Position numbers and translations under genes: made by a program. From assembly GCA_002633025.1 (NCBI GenBank), contig NMRB01000009.1, forward strand, positions 60,798-124,797: a stretch of 64,000 nt of DNA, read 5' to 3'. Positions 34,859-47,750 of the stretch are shown piece after piece; the stretch's first letter is position 1; the number at the start of each line of letters is the position of its first letter. The notes below the pieces were generated by a model, which ran no database searches, was not told where the DNA came from, and worked only from the letters and a program-made list of their open reading frames with translations. This stretch comes from Notospermus geniculatus (taxonomy: Eukaryota; Nemertea; Pilidiophora; Heteronemertea; Lineidae).

Positions 34859-35559
34859 TTTGGTGATATAATGTTCGTCAAGAAGTTATCGTGCGACTTT
34901 GATGCTGTTATTGACCAGAAATCGGGAAAACTCGGTCTAATTGCAGCACCTTCGACGGGCTCCGAAATGTGGTAGACCTCCCTTCTTTGTCTGGAGGTTC
35001 ATTAATATTCACAGATACCCGTATGTTGCGTGGATTGAGCGTGTTGGATTTGCCTAACTGTGCAACACGGCTCCCCATGGGGAGCAGCTATTATTTTGAT
35101 CAAATCGTTTTCTTCAACAACCGTAAAAAAGCATTTTCTCTGGTAAAATGGCAGATAACAACATTGCATTGTTTTTCAAACATACGGAATGGACATTTTC
35201 TCCATCACACGCGAAAACTTTGTTGACAGACTTTCAGGGAAACTTGTGTTATTGGTTTGATGATGCCAGTGCTTATCGATGAGTTGGGGCCCATGCGCCA
35301 TCTACTTTCGCGGGCTTTTGTGCGGGTAATTGATTGCGTGGGCCTTGGCGGTTTTGGCGCGATCAGTCATGTGGTCAGCTCCGTCGGCCTACGAGTCAAA
35401 AGAAAAGACTGGAATAGCGATGTTTGTTCGACCTGTGCTATTTTCTGCTTAGCAGAAATGTAGGCCTGCTGGGGTCTGTCTTAGTGTCAGCCCCTCCTCT
35501 CCTCCCCTGGCGCATTTTTTCTCGGAGGTTGATTAATTATTAGATTACTGCTGTGTATA
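34859..35559. promoter_or_regulatory. SPS2 upstream region
   Basis: GC-richer sequence directly upstream of the SPS2 start, with several CpG. It is the likely promoter. No opposing gene can be recognised before the gap at 35560. Confidence 0.4.
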
Positions 35560-35600
35560 NNNNNNNNNNNNNNNNNNNNNNNNNNNNNNNNNNNNNNNNN
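35560..35600. other. Assembly gap (41 N)
   Basis: Run of N. The character of the sequence changes after it: no recognisable conserved gene follows to the end of the window. Confidence 1.
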
Positions 35601-36492
35601 TTTAACATGAAATATTTCCTCCTCCTTGAAAATTCGATAGATTGCAAGACTAGTGAAGTATATGATACTGCGTGTGATTCAGAAAAAGATATCTGAATTC
35701 AAGTGTGCCTTGGAAAGCAGAAGTGTCGGCCAGAGGTAGCCGTCCCAGGAAAGCAATCTAAATGATGCAGCGTTCACATTGAACATTATTCAAACCGATT
35801 TCCGGAATACGAATCCGATAAGTCGTATTCAGAACAGCCTCGTCACAGCCCAAGGGCATCCTCAGTGCGAGCACAATTTAAGCCCACGTTGTTAAATCGG
35901 TTTCACTGCCTGTTGACAGGGGTCTAGTGGCAGGTTATAGTACGTATTATCTAAGGTTTTATTACGAATTGAGCACGGTTTGTAAGACTAGTGTGAACAC
36001 GGCGTTAGTCGGTATTCACAATATTCATGCGCTAAATTGATTCGCCTTTTCGTCTGCTTCTAAAGCAATGGTCGAAAACTCATCTAATTGAGGGATACAG
36101 AGTTAATCCAGGGGATCACCTCCGTCCCTAAGCCATGATGAATGTGGACTCTGCCTCCAGCGTCTAGGCGGGATAATGCGGCGATAATGGAAAAGATATA
36201 AGTAGATAGGCATCTTACTGATGGCGGGAGGCGACATCTTGTATTTCCAAAGCTTAGAAATTATCATGAATGTCGCGTTACCCAGGCATTATCACGCTGA
36301 AGAAACCCATAAGATTGGAACTCATCGTTTACAGCAATGCAACAGTTTTCCTTAAAAGATGTACATGTACATGTGGGTAAAACCTTCTTTATCTGCGGTC
36401 ACCCCAAATTCAACTGTCCAAATTCATTGCCCAGTCGAGTATTTCCGCTTTTAATACGTGGCCGAGTAAAAAGCGATCCGGATGCATTTATT

Positions 36493-36702
36493 AAAGCCCC
36501 CGTCACATATCCACTCCGGGGCCCGTACGGCGAGTAAAAACAGACAGATTGCCCCTGATCCCCGCGGAATGAAAACCGTAGAAATGAAAATGAAAAATAA
36601 AATGAAAATCCTAATGGACCCGTGCTGTCTCTAAAATCCACGGCAAGCCGCTGGGTGGGGAAAATCGTACGGGGCCCGGTGGATAATGTGACGGGGGCTT
36701 AA
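36493..36702. mobile_element. Fold-back MITE, TAAGCCCCCGTCACAT ends
   Basis: Long inverted repeat: the left end AAGCCCCCGTCACAT has its complement ATGTGACGGGGGCTT on the right, with a second inner pair around GGGCCCGTACGG. It has no coding frame. Confidence 0.75.
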
Positions 36703-37612
36703 ATAAGCCTTTGTCCACCATAACGGGCTATAGAAAATTATCTCAGTTGTCTTTGGACCGAGCTTATTGAGAGAATCTTCTTCCAAATGAAGTTAACCTC
36801 CTCGACAATCAAGCTGCACACTGGCGGCCATTTAGCAACAAAGAAGCTAACAGCTCTTCACATTGTCACATCATTTGCTCGCCGTAAAAAAATCACAGCA
36901 TCCGACATTTTCGCCGCGTTTCTTATGCGGAAGCTGCCTATTTGGTCATCTGTGGAGCCATTATTGAAGCAGGTCTGCTCTCGGAGGTTGACGTCAGTCA
37001 AATTATGGTGCAAAGATGACGGTTTTTTGCGATGGCTAGCTGTTCGCCATTTGGTATTTGTATTTGTACATGTATTAGGTTTTTCGGTCTAGGGCCGAAA
37101 CCAGCATTAATATTGACCCTGAAGAGAACGGAAGAGACCATCTCAAGCTACTCATGTTCCTCACTTGTTAACCTGTGTGAGTCAGTTTTGAAAGTTAGGG
37201 CATTTTTTAGCTGAGAACGTCGAGTTATACTCATAGCAACACCGTAATGAGGCATGGGCGGAGATTCATAGAAGGATCGAAGTGACTCTATGTAAATACT
37301 TTATCAGACGACCCATGGATGCCATGGGGGATGTTGTTCGGTTTGTCTCGCTGCAGCCACCAACATTTGCCGTTCCTTATGTCCGGGTAGGAATTGACAT
37401 TTTTTTTGTCACCTACATGTAATCTCACGTCTTGCATATATTCTCATTAAAAGTACTAACCTGGTCGCCGGAATGAAAGACGAGCCTGTTGTTAACGTTA
37501 ACACACGTAAAAATTATTATCTCTTGCCAATCTCAGACGCCGAAGGGGTAAATATCGTCTTTCGTAAAGCATAGGTATACCTAGCATGAAGACAACGAGT
37601 CGAGCAACAGCA

Positions 37613-37901
37613 ATGGAACCGTGCGCTCATTTCTTACGGGTATATTTCCTTACATTCTTCATTCTCTTACTTTTCATCCCGTTTACCATTCCCCAAAAAA
37701 ATTCGATGTGCGGCTGTGAAAATGAACGTTTTAAGAAAACGATTGAAAGGCTCATCCTGCCGTTGGTTAAAGACTTTGCGTACCAATTGCTCTTCCCACA
37801 ATCGTGCATCCAACTGTGCAAACAAGTTGAAGAAGATGCTCGATTCTTCGGCCACCTGTTTAATCGATACAGTACTGTACCAATGCCTTTATCGCCACGA
37901 G
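37613..37901 (+). CDS. Candidate first exon of an unknown secreted protein
   Basis: ATG in a good context (GCAATGG) opens a frame of about 96 codons. MEPCAHFLRVYFLTFFILLL and the following IPFTIP form a strong secretory leader or membrane anchor. The mature part has MCGCENERFKKTIERLILPL and then PQSCIQLCKQVEEDARFFG, amphipathic helices with four or five cysteines. It could end at CGAG/GCAAGT, which is the consensus of GC-AG introns. No family is recognised. A long antisense frame (37627-38031) overlaps it, but lacks a leader and comparable splice sites. It may be chance. Confidence 0.35.
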
Positions 37902-38528
37902 GCAAGTGTTCGGGTACTACGCAATTGTTAACTTGATTTCTGATATTGTAGAACACGGGCCTGATTGTTGTGGCAGGAAGGATATCCGAGCGCACACCAG
38001 GCAACATATCGTATGGAATAATAAGAAACATGCTTCGGGCAGATAAAAAATCAACCTTTCATTCTGACGGTAAAACAGGATAGGAGCAGACTTCTGCAGA
38101 TGTCGACTAATCTAATTTCTATACATATTTTCTATGCCTCGGGCTTTGCCTACACATTTTCCTCCAATTATACACCCATAACATCCAATATAAGTAACAT
38201 TACAATGATCTATCTATTACCTTGGTATCTGTGGTTGCTGATTGCAGATACAGTACAGTGTTGAGTTGCAACCTGCAAAATGTACTGGAAGAGCAGGAAG
38301 TTCTTTTTCGTTGTCTGTGGTAACGATGGCGGTTCAACGTGGATTAGAACTAACACGTGAATCATTCCAAGAATCTATCCTATTTCTACTGTTTATTGCA
38401 TTGTAGTACTCTTAAAGATGGAAAATTCAGAACATTACTTGATTCGCAAACCTAAATGGATGTGCCTTTGATAGATCATGCAGCGAGACTAGAAGCATGT
38501 CTTCCTATCGCCATATATGTACTGCACA

Positions 38529-38767
38529 GAGCCACTGACGACCGGAAGTAGTCAAGCTGGACATGCGCAGGAGGTTGTATGTCTTGAAGACACATCGCAC
38601 GCCGTGAATTTCATGAGTGTGAACCCCATTTCACAGCTTTGGATGGAATTCGTGTCATCGTATCAATACTTCGATGTGACACAAATTGCCTCGCGCCAAG
38701 TTGTCATCACAGATAGCAACACTGACAGTGACATGTCGCCTGGAGCATGCCCTGGGTTGTTCTGGTG
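38529..38767 (+). CDS. Possible exon of unknown gene
   Basis: An open frame after a possible acceptor (TACTGCACAG) runs to a stop at about 38767, with composition like coding sequence (SHAVNFMSVNPISQLWMEF). It could continue the exon at 37613-37901 on the same strand, but nothing proves the link and no family is recognised. Confidence 0.2.
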
Positions 38768-39112
38768 ATAATGAAACAAATTGGCATGGGGAAGGTTAAA
38801 TGTAATGGCGAGAAAATTACTGTATTGAGATATAACCTTATAACAATTTCTGGTCATTATTTGTGGTCTGATTATTCGCTGGACAGGACTGTTCAATTGA
38901 AGGTCGAATTGGGTCACGGCTGTCCAATTTCCTTCCTCCACAGTAGTTGGTTCTGATTGCTAACTTCAAGCATCAGCTCCGAAATTCAACTGACGGTTCT
39001 TGGATTTTGAATATCTTTCTCATCCTCGCTATAAACATGTTTAAATAGAACATAGAAACCACGATCACGTTTTAATGGAAGCTTTCATGGGACCAGACGG
39101 CAACCGATCAAA

Positions 39113-39405
39113 ATTCTGATAACGTACCCACAAGCTTGACAAGTCGAACTAAACTCGCTCGGGATTCCATCCTGGTTCGTTGCCCTATCATAATTACTCA
39201 CAGTTGATTTCAACCGCCTGTAAAGACCGTCTGTGCCCCTCACAGTTGATGAGACGCGGTGACTCTGACGGTTACAGCGACATATCGGCGTTATTTGCAG
39301 CGCCTGATTTGTTCGGGCGGCGTGCTCTTTGGCAGTATGTGGCGTAACCATTGAATGGAACGGTTGTGTGGATGTTTGGCACGGTAACACCATTGACGGA
39401 TCCAT
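39113..39405 (-). CDS. Possible exon of unknown cysteine-containing protein
   Basis: Open on the minus strand for about 97 codons, ending near a good donor (TGTGG/GTACGT). The C-terminal part, NYDRATNQDGIPSEFSST then CQACG, loosely recalls the middle of interleukin-17 domains (D..R.P followed by clustered Cys), but the Cys-Pro-Trp motif and correct spacing are missing and no second half was found. I do not assign it. Confidence 0.2.
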
Positions 39406-40742
39406 TCTCCGTGCTCTGGTGAAGTGAAATATCGAGTTTTCATTGGATTACAATTCGGCTGAGATGATCAACGAGGTAAGTAGTCTTATGACAATCTCAA
39501 TCGCTTTGTTGATGAACTGAATGAGGATCAATCAACAATATCTCTTCCCTTGTCTATTGTGCTGAAAGTTTGAATAGCGGTTGCTGATAGCCTGATCCAG
39601 GTAGGTACACTTATCAAACTCTCTGAAAGAGGTGTGATAATGAATATTGCAAATATCGTTATAGCTAAAGAAGAGAATTTCAAACATAATGCAGTAACAC
39701 TGCATAGTTTCCTGATGTAGGTATCAAATGAAATAGACGAAACGTGTTCCATTTTGGGAATATCATATTGAAATTTAGCATTCGCAACCAATAGAATGCA
39801 TGGGTCATTTTGAAGGCATGTATCTTTCACTATTCTTTATTTTGTTTTTGATGAGCATTCAGACGCCAAAGAAGCATTGTTTTACCTGATGATGTATGAT
39901 TTGTATTGAATCCAGGTGTCATGTTGTGAAAGTTAGTTCGGATTGAAACGTGAAGGAACATGCCTTTGATACAGAATTACGGCAATAGAAATGTTGAAAT
40001 ACTACTGTGAGCTCAGAACAAGCTTGACAAATTACTTACTTGGGGTCGACATGAAGAACTTACTGTAGCAGTTCTTCTAAGAATACAAGCTAGCTGCATG
40101 ACTGGCAAGTAATGAAATTATTGATCTTGATTCACTGAGCTCATTTGAAGAATCAGATGATGTCACAACCGCCAGACAATGCGTTTATGTCTTTTTTGTA
40201 TCAAAGGAGAAAGGCAAGACATTTCAGGCAGCTTTGTTGCACTTTTTCTTGCTGAGGCTGGCAACAATTGCTTTTATTTACGCCTCTCGAAATAGAAATC
40301 TACGATCTACATACGGTGTCTGGGTGAAATGGAATTGGTTTATAGTAGCGGCCTGTGTTCATTTAATGGCTCAATGTGCAAGAAATGTCTTATTTTTGCC
40401 TTTGTTCGCCGAACTTTATTTGAAGTGCCTTTGATTATCTGAATTGGTTATTCGTTAATGAAGAACGGGACGGCAGCCAATGGCATATATGATGGGGAGG
40501 TTAAGATAACGCTCCGACTCTTGATTCCAGACGATTCCTTTTTTGTGAACTATGTCATACAATACTACGAGGTTTCCAAAGCAATGGTGTCTACTCACTC
40601 GGAAAACCGAATAGAAACCACCTGAGTGGGTAAAATGATCTCTGACATGAAAAATCAGAATTTAGGAACTCGGAATCGGTGTGGGCGTCGGAGTAGGAAC
40701 AGATCTTAACTTCTCTTGCGCAAGATGCCGGTAACGAACCAG

Positions 40743-40994
40743 GGCCCATGTTCCCGAAGCCGTCGTTAGGTTAACGATGTCGTTAAAACTGGAAAAATGC
40801 ATAGCGTAACGACATCGTTAACCTTACGACGGCTTCGGGAACATGGGTCCAGGAATGCCTTAGGCTTCCTTTACATGGAAATATACGGTATACGAAAATG
40901 GCGGTTAACAATGGCTTCACGGTGGTGAATCCTCGGAATGCCTTTGTTAACCCGCGTTTTCGTATACCGAATACTTCTATGTAAGGGAAGCCTT
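40743..40994. mobile_element. Two adjacent fold-back elements
   Basis: First hairpin 40743-40850: the arm GGGCCCATGTTCCCGAAGCC and then GTCGTTAGGTTAACGA has its complement on the right. Second hairpin 40860-40994: the arm AGGCTTCCTTTACATGGAAAT and its complement, enclosing GTATACGAAAA pairs. Both are nearly perfect and non-coding, and only about ten bases separate them. Confidence 0.75.
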
Positions 40995-41884
40995 ACGTAC
41001 GAGTTTTTTACCTCTAAAACTATGTCTTTTGAGTTTCATCGATGGTTATCACCTGACATTCACATTCTAACATCATTGATTTACTTTCTTTGTTTATCTA
41101 CGGCATACTAGTACTTCTTAGTCACCATATTATTTTTTCACATTCCTGATCACGGTACATGAACGACTCAATACTCTAATCACTTGCCGATAAAAAAATG
41201 GACCGTATCCGCTTCTGGAATCATCATTCAGATCTGAAACATTATTTGCTGTGTATATATAGTATACAATAATGATCTCATTGTAAGTGCTGATTGAATT
41301 ATATCGGTAAGAAATACCATATCACATTTGTAGGTCTGATAAGTTCAAAAGTCCATAGTTCGAAATAATATCAATTATTCATCTATGATTTTCTATACAG
41401 GATGATGGCGTAACGCCCATATTTCTTAACTTTCAAGAGGGAAGTGCAAAAATTCATATAATGACTATCTTTACCCCGCGGTCAAACCAAAATAGTGTAG
41501 TGTCCAGCACAGATATTGATAGACGTCTTGTGCCCCCGAGGGATCACTCACCTGACACAAAGAAACAACGCGTTTGAAATGAATATATCGGGTGTGTCGA
41601 TTTCCTTATAATAATAATGGTCAATTTAGATTGAAGAATAATCTTATTTTTAAAAAATGACAGGAATGGCGGAAAATACATTGGATATGCTTGATGAATT
41701 TCTCATCAATTGGTAACCAACAAAAATCATTCCATGAGCGAAAGAAGATTCTTTTTTTAATTCTCTATCGGGGTTCTCTTGGTCATCTTCTTTTTAATAT
41801 ATTATTGGACCATAGGCTATTTTATCTCTCAAAAGCAACTTACGTTGTCGATAGAACGATTCAAATTTTCCATCGAGGTAGAAT

Positions 41885-42061
41885 ATGGCCAATCCTTCCT
41901 TTGGTCCACGAGGAGAGGATGAAAATGATATTTTGACTGAAACATCACAAAAGCGAGGTAAATATTGGGGATTTTGGTCAACCCGGTTCACATCAGTGAC
42001 AACGAACCCGTCTAAAGTTCTCGAAGATACGCTAAGCGATGGAATTTGTGATCGAACATAA
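41885..42061 (+). CDS. Small open frame, 58 codons, unknown
   Basis: ATG in a reasonable context (AATATGGCC), preceded by an in-frame stop, encodes a hydrophilic 58-residue peptide starting MANPSFGPRGEDENDI and ending DGICDRT. A donor-like CGAG/GTAAAT lies inside. The antisense frame is also open. No homology is recognised. Confidence 0.2.
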   Translation: MANPSFGPRGEDENDILTETSQKRGKYWGFWSTRFTSVTTNPSKVLEDTLSDGICDRT

Positions 42062-43485
42062 CAGTACAATGTACTAACCTTGAGAGCCCTTCTCACCTGG
42101 TAGGAACGCCTTAATTTCCTAATGTAGACGGAGAGATTTTCATAAGATGCAGATCAGTGCAGATTTGGGCGTGTCCTTGTTTATCACCCATCATTCAGAC
42201 CCTGGGAATGTAAGAACAAAAAAATAACCTGAGGCAAGCACTGTTCGTGCTCGGTGATCTTCTGTCAGAAGAAATCGGTAAGAAAATGCTAGGAAACCTA
42301 TCATTAAGTCGCATAGCGTGAGAAGGGATTTTCATTTTCAAGCTGCTAAAATCATCTTGGAGTCGTGTAACATGGGAATATCGAGTAAATAACAACCTCT
42401 CACACTTCGGTGAGGTTGTTAACCGGTGTAGCAATACGGCAATTGCGTGAGACAGTGTTGCCGATGGACTGTTTTGAAGTGCAGAAAGTAGCAAAATGGT
42501 GAAGAGTCCAGAGATAGTAAAAACATTAGGCCCCTATATCAGTGTGTCCACCTGAACCAAAAAACCCGATCGCTTTCAAACAGACTAATAGACCTTTCCA
42601 AAAAAACATGACGATCTAACAGTTAATTTAATTTAATTTAATTTAATTTATTTGTGTATACAGTTCTCACCATATGACGTAAGAAGCTTAACACCATTCA
42701 ATGGCTGCTGGTACGCTGTTAAGTTGGTCAAGCGGGCAGGGCCACAAAAGTTTTGGAAAAACTATGTCTGAGAGGATGCGATTGGTAGTGCATGATTGTG
42801 TATATCATGCATGCTTGGATAATGAACGGCCACGACGTCATTGGGAGCACAAGTTGGCCACCATCTTTGTTGGAAAGGTCTGTAAGTAGGCCTAATGTCT
42901 GGCCACTGTCAACTGGATAGCGGTGGCAAAAGGAAGGGTGGGCGTTGGGGGTTAAACGGTCATAAACGGTCATATGTCCGGGTAATGTGAAGTGCAATTA
43001 CTTGGATTCAAATCACAGATAATGTACAAACTCTCCTATTCTAGCGTTTGTTCCTCATCCTGTAACTCTGCCAAAATACTACTTCATACTCTTCTTTTCT
43101 ACAACATCATATTTATTGCCCGAGAATAATTGAGAATGTGACTCAATGATCTTTCTCTATCAGTATTAATAAACATTACTACACTCGACAGTAACTCGGG
43201 ACACGCTGGGTTGTGCTCGGCGTGTTCTCTGTCGATTTCCCACACAATTCCACGCGGGTGTATCGGTAAATACTTATATCTTTGAGATACCACATCCTTA
43301 GTATGGGAACCTGATCCATCGATCTGAGGCAAGCCTTTCCCATAATTTTTTTGAAAGATTATCTATTACCCTGGTTCTATCATGTGGGTTAGGGATCATT
43401 TGAGCATGTCACAGGCTTTGAATGCAGATTATGGTCAAATACACATATATGATTAGTTATCCATCAGGCAAAATGAATCTACTGG

Positions 43486-43533
43486 TACATGTACATGTAC
43501 ATGTACATGTACATGTACATGTACGTACATGTA
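43486..43533. repeat. (TACATG)n microsatellite
   Basis: Six perfect TACATG units in tandem followed by TACG and TACATGTA. It is the longest such array in the window, where the single palindrome TACATGTA is otherwise scattered. Confidence 0.95.
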
Positions 43534-44800
43534 TAATGATTAAGAAAATCGAAACGTCTTTGCAGAATTCGTAACGTTACTTCTACTGCTTCAGCGTAAA
43601 AAGCGTTAAAACCAATATATCCGTCCTCGAAAAGCTTCCCTGAAAAGCTTGCGTTCTGCCAACAAGTCCACACACGCTTCATTAGGTAATGGCTGTATAT
43701 TTGCAACCAAATCTGCCGTAATCCCCCCGCATTAGTCGGTGTGGAACGTTTAACAGTCTTTCGCCGTCATCGATTTTGGTCATTTTACTGGCACGTCTGC
43801 AACCGTGGCACATTCTATTCATTTCCTTCATAGATACCCCTTTTATTATTCCCATTAATTGATTCGGTCTGTAATTGGATTTTTTTCCAGTATTTATTCA
43901 TCAGATAGAATTTATTGGCGATATCGATTCTGTTCGAGACTGATACCCCATGGACCTATAGACCAAAATATTGGTCCATGCTAAGGTGGAGAAGCAGTCA
44001 GAATCATCTGGAACCATCGATTGGTAGCGTGACAAGTCACGATAGCAGATCAGTTCGATAGCTGTGGAAGGCGAGGTTACATCTCGCTGATTTTTTCGAG
44101 CCAGCAGTTCCGATGGCCGCGAAGATGTTTCGTCTAACGCTGAAGAAGACTTGGTATGTCGGAAAATAATCCATAATTCCATTCATAAATCTAGACTACT
44201 GGTTTATTGAAAACCTTTAATGCGTGGCAACCATGTGTCTGATCTTAGGCGGTGTAAGCTTACATGCATGCGATTTCCGATACGCACTTGGTTACCTCCA
44301 ATATTACTAATACTATAGGCCTACACAAATATCTGAAACAGAACGTTTCACAAGAACCAGCAACGTTCTAGTTCTGAAACTTGCTCAAATACTTTTCCAG
44401 TTACCCAATAACGGATCCCAGGTCTGCCCTTTCGCCTACAGAGAACCTATAATCCCATTTTCATTTGAGTTTCTGAAACCCCTCCGGGGTTTGCTCAGTT
44501 CAACGAACTTCTTTTCAAAGAAAAACCAGCAATACTTTCACCCGCCCAGGTCGGTCCCCAAAGACAGGAAACTAAATCGAATGCTAACCAAAATCGATGA
44601 CCATTTCGAATTTTCGATATCTTCTTGGCACCAATAATTACTCTTTCATGTGAATTTGAAAATGAATTAGCATCCAAACAACCATCGGGTAACCAAAGTG
44701 TAGGAAATCCAATAGCCAATACTGCATTAAAATATTTCAATGGGAAATTAAATTGGGCATTGGGTGAAGCGGGATAAGCAAATCGAATTTGAATTGGGTA

Positions 44801-44971
44801 AGCCCAGAGACAAATCCAAAGGGGGCTTTGAGTTACGACAAAGTCAAGTGTATGGAGTTACCAGATGAAGGTGGAAGGCAGACTTCTGTCATAGTTACTG
44901 AACGTCAATTCGAATTCGATCGCTGGTTAGAGGCAATTCGAGCTACACTTGTAATAAAGCTTCTCTTTTAG
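44801..44971 (+). CDS. Possible terminal exon of unknown gene
   Basis: After an acceptor-like GTAAGCCCAG an open frame runs to TAG at 44971. The end, CMELPDEGGRQTSVIV then ERQFEFDRWLEAIRATL, is amphipathic and looks like protein, but there is no recognisable family and no linked upstream exon. Confidence 0.2.
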   Translation, partial: SPETNPKGALSYDKVKCMELPDEGGRQTSVIVTERQFEFDRWLEAIRATLVIKLLF

Positions 44972-46071
44972 AAAACTGCAAGCCATTTAGTATTTTTACC
45001 CACAACACCGAAGGCTGCAACTCAGTTCCGACCAGCGCACACAGAAAAGGCTGTCTTCAGCTGTAATCACCATTGGACTTGACTATTACGAACTCTTTTG
45101 ATGCATCTCTATTCAAATAACCCCAACGTAAAAAGCAATACCTATCCGCTGATGAGACTGCACTTCGTTGATGGCATACCAAATCTCGCGGCCTGATCAT
45201 TATTCTGAAAATGTCCATCATCTGACACGGGGATTATTCCTCACAACTGTTAATTGGATGGGAATTAGAAGGGGCGAATAACTTGTTGGCAGATAAAATA
45301 CGCTCCCATCGGTGGGCAATCATAATGAAAAACCGGCTGAATTCGTTCACCGACATTCCACGGTTTCTTGAATGTTGAGTGTCCGTGATCAGTGAGCTAA
45401 CACCATTTCGGTCGTAAATGTATCCAGATCTATTTACTTGATCGATCATCTATCTAAAATATCCCACATGGTCGAGGTATTATGGGAGAGTTTGAGCAAG
45501 GAGCCGTGAAAGACAAAGAGTGTGGCGAAGCTGAACGGAACTCATCTCCACCGACATGACTGAATCAACTTGGAACATGTTTCAATGTGAAAGGCAATCA
45601 AAGTCAATTTGACACCTTATCGTTAATCTGAGCAAGCGACCTTCCACATCGCACCCTTAACTTAACTTTGTTCTCAATTTCACAAAGATTGGGTGACTGT
45701 TTAGTTACCACTTGCGCAAAGGATTTCCTCGATATCACTCTCAGAGGACAGGTCGTCGTTACCGCGCGCTAAAACCAATTCAGAATTTTGCATAAGAAGC
45801 TTATATCACGCCGATCTGAAACTGAGGTATAGGATGTCTTATTTGTTTCCCAATACTTTCACAGCCGGCCATCTATTTCAGATTTCAAAAACATTTTTGA
45901 AACAGGATTTATAGTATCACATCAAAGCCGATGTCATTTTTTCACAGCAGAGTCGTTTCCTTATTTCAGTTTCCTTTTTCTTCCTTTTCAAAGCATATTG
46001 ATTCTCATCGTGTGTCGCTGTTTTTTTTCTATTTTAATGCGTCGTTTGCTTTGGTTAATTTCCCCTCCTCA

Positions 46072-46171
46072 GATCCAACGGAAGTTCGGCAGCGATGCTT
46101 GGCGCAAGTCAGCCGCTTTGTAAAGAACAGTGCAAGTGGTTTCTGGACGAACCTCGGTGGATTACGGGACA
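46072..46171 (+). CDS. Possible internal exon in the segment found only in copy 1
   Basis: Bounded by a strong acceptor (pyrimidine tract then CCCTCCTCAG) and a donor GACATG/GTAAAA. The open frame gives DPTEVRQRCLAQVSRFVKN and then a GFWTNLGGLRDM end, a helical segment with one Cys. No family is recognised. Confidence 0.3.
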
Positions 46172-46228
46172 TGGTAAAAAATCAAAGTCGTTGCGTCTTT
46201 ACAGCACGCCCAGTGCAACACATTAGAG

Positions 46229-46362
46229 AGGTTGAGATCAGATACTTATCACAGATCGTTATACGTATACGGATACAATTCTGTAAACGAGGACAAATTT
46301 TGTGTACATTTCGATCTGTATACGTATAAGGATCCGTGATAAGTTGCTGATCTCAACCTCCC
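46229..46362. mobile_element. Fold-back MITE
   Basis: Inverted repeat with ends AGGTTGAGATCAG and its complement CTGATCTCAACCT, enclosing a TATACGTATA core on both arms. About 130 bases, non-coding, lying in the segment present only in copy 1. Confidence 0.7.
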
Positions 46363-47627
46363 TATTAAGCATTCGTATCACAGACAAACTGAAGAACACA
46401 CGCATTCGTTGAGGAAATACGCTCCTTATTGGCACAGAGAGCTAAATACTGCATTCCTTAGCCATTATGCGATCGTGATACCCAGAGGTATCATATCGAA
46501 CTGTGATATGAATACCTTATTCAATATGTCACATCGCTGCGTCTTATGCTGATATTCTCCGTAGAATTGAATGCCGAAGAGAGCGTCCTTATGTGATGCT
46601 CTTGCCTTATGGTGAGCTGATCCACATTTTATTTACCCAACCATTCCTTTTACCAACTACACCGTATACCGTTCCTTCGACTTGCACCGGTTGATGACCA
46701 GTGCCTCCGATATCCTCTCATTTCTTGTGAGGCGTCAAGATTCATTCCCGTACACATTGATTCCACCTTCTATATCATTTCCCATATTGACAGGCACAAG
46801 TTCTCAGACATTCTATCGGCGATCGACAGAGGCACACTTGTGAGGCGTCAAAACTAATTCCCTAGCACCTAATAAAATGACACTTAATTTTAGAAGCTTG
46901 TTTTGCCTCGAAACCCGGCATGGTAATAGAGGATAGCCTACCATACCCTGATGCAACGCGTGGTTTAATTTGCGACAAAGAAACTAGGTTGTGGTCACAA
47001 TTTTACTTTTTTTACAGTGTTGTTTGCTTACTTTAAATTCTCCCTACCACATTCCCTTGGTTGCACCAATTCCACCTGGTCCGTGCATTCCAACCTCGGG
47101 CGAACTCACAATCGCCGATTGCCACGGGTAAAGTTAAAGTTAAAGTTAAAGTACTTGCTCTACAACAATATTCAGACTAACGATTCATATTGGAAGAACT
47201 TGACTTATCAGACTTTGTAAACTCGTGAGAAGGTCTTTAAATGTGCTTTTCACCATAATTTTTTACCTGAAACATGTCACATATTCTCCTCACAGGAAAC
47301 CTTTCCACCGAACTACACTGTTTTCACAGTGGGATACCCGATACACCTTTTACACGGGTTTTTCACAAAGTCAGTGTCTCGTACATACACATACGACGCA
47401 TTCGGTTTTCCAATAAGTTTTCAACGCAAGACGCAGCCTAAAATATTCATGTATTGTACATCACCTTTTCCTAAACAGCTCTTGTTCAACAGGTTTTCTT
47501 GCAAAAGACTACGAACCTCACAAAAAATGCAACCAAAGCATGGTTTACTCACAATAGATCCGAAAAGAACCTTCGCGGTATTATTTTTATCATTTCAAAC
47601 CCACACATGTCGAGCACCATCTTCATC

Positions 47628-47750
47628 AGCTGCCACCAACTGTTTACTAACTACCTCCGAAGAGCTTGCACCACCGCCGAGCTGCTATCCGCTGAAGTCA
47701 GAAAACGAATAGAGGATTTGATAACGAACTGCGAAGGCAACCGAGCATGA
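47628..47750 (+). CDS. Possible terminal exon of unknown gene (duplicated at about 50070-50188)
   Basis: After a possible acceptor (CTTCATCAG) the frame encodes CHQLFTNYLRRACTTAELLS and then AEVRKRIEDLITNCEGNRA before TGA, an amphipathic helix pair with three Cys. The second copy loses two bases in the middle, so its first part is out of frame. Either copy 2 is broken or neither is coding. Confidence 0.25.
   Translation, partial: SCHQLFTNYLRRACTTAELLSAEVRKRIEDLITNCEGNRA

Noticed and set aside
37627-38031. 134-codon frame on the minus strand
   Set aside because: Antisense to the leader-bearing frame at 37613, with no leader, domain or splice support.
39085-39405. Interleukin-17-like exon on the minus strand
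   Set aside because: IPSEF followed by C..C recalls IL-17, but the CPW motif, cysteine spacing and second half are absent. Resemblance is too weak to name it.
43486-43533. CRISPR-like or satellite array
   Set aside because: It is a six-base microsatellite without spacers.
45234-45449. 71-codon minus-strand frame at the duplication start
   Set aside because: It crosses the duplication boundary, so its first part is not shared by copy 2, and it has an amino-acid change between copies and no splice support.
47225-47416. Overlapping frames at 47225-47712 and 49662-50086
   Set aside because: Several overlapping frames are open at once in both copies and none has clear splice borders plus conservation, so only the 3' segment at 47628-47750 is kept as a weak candidate.
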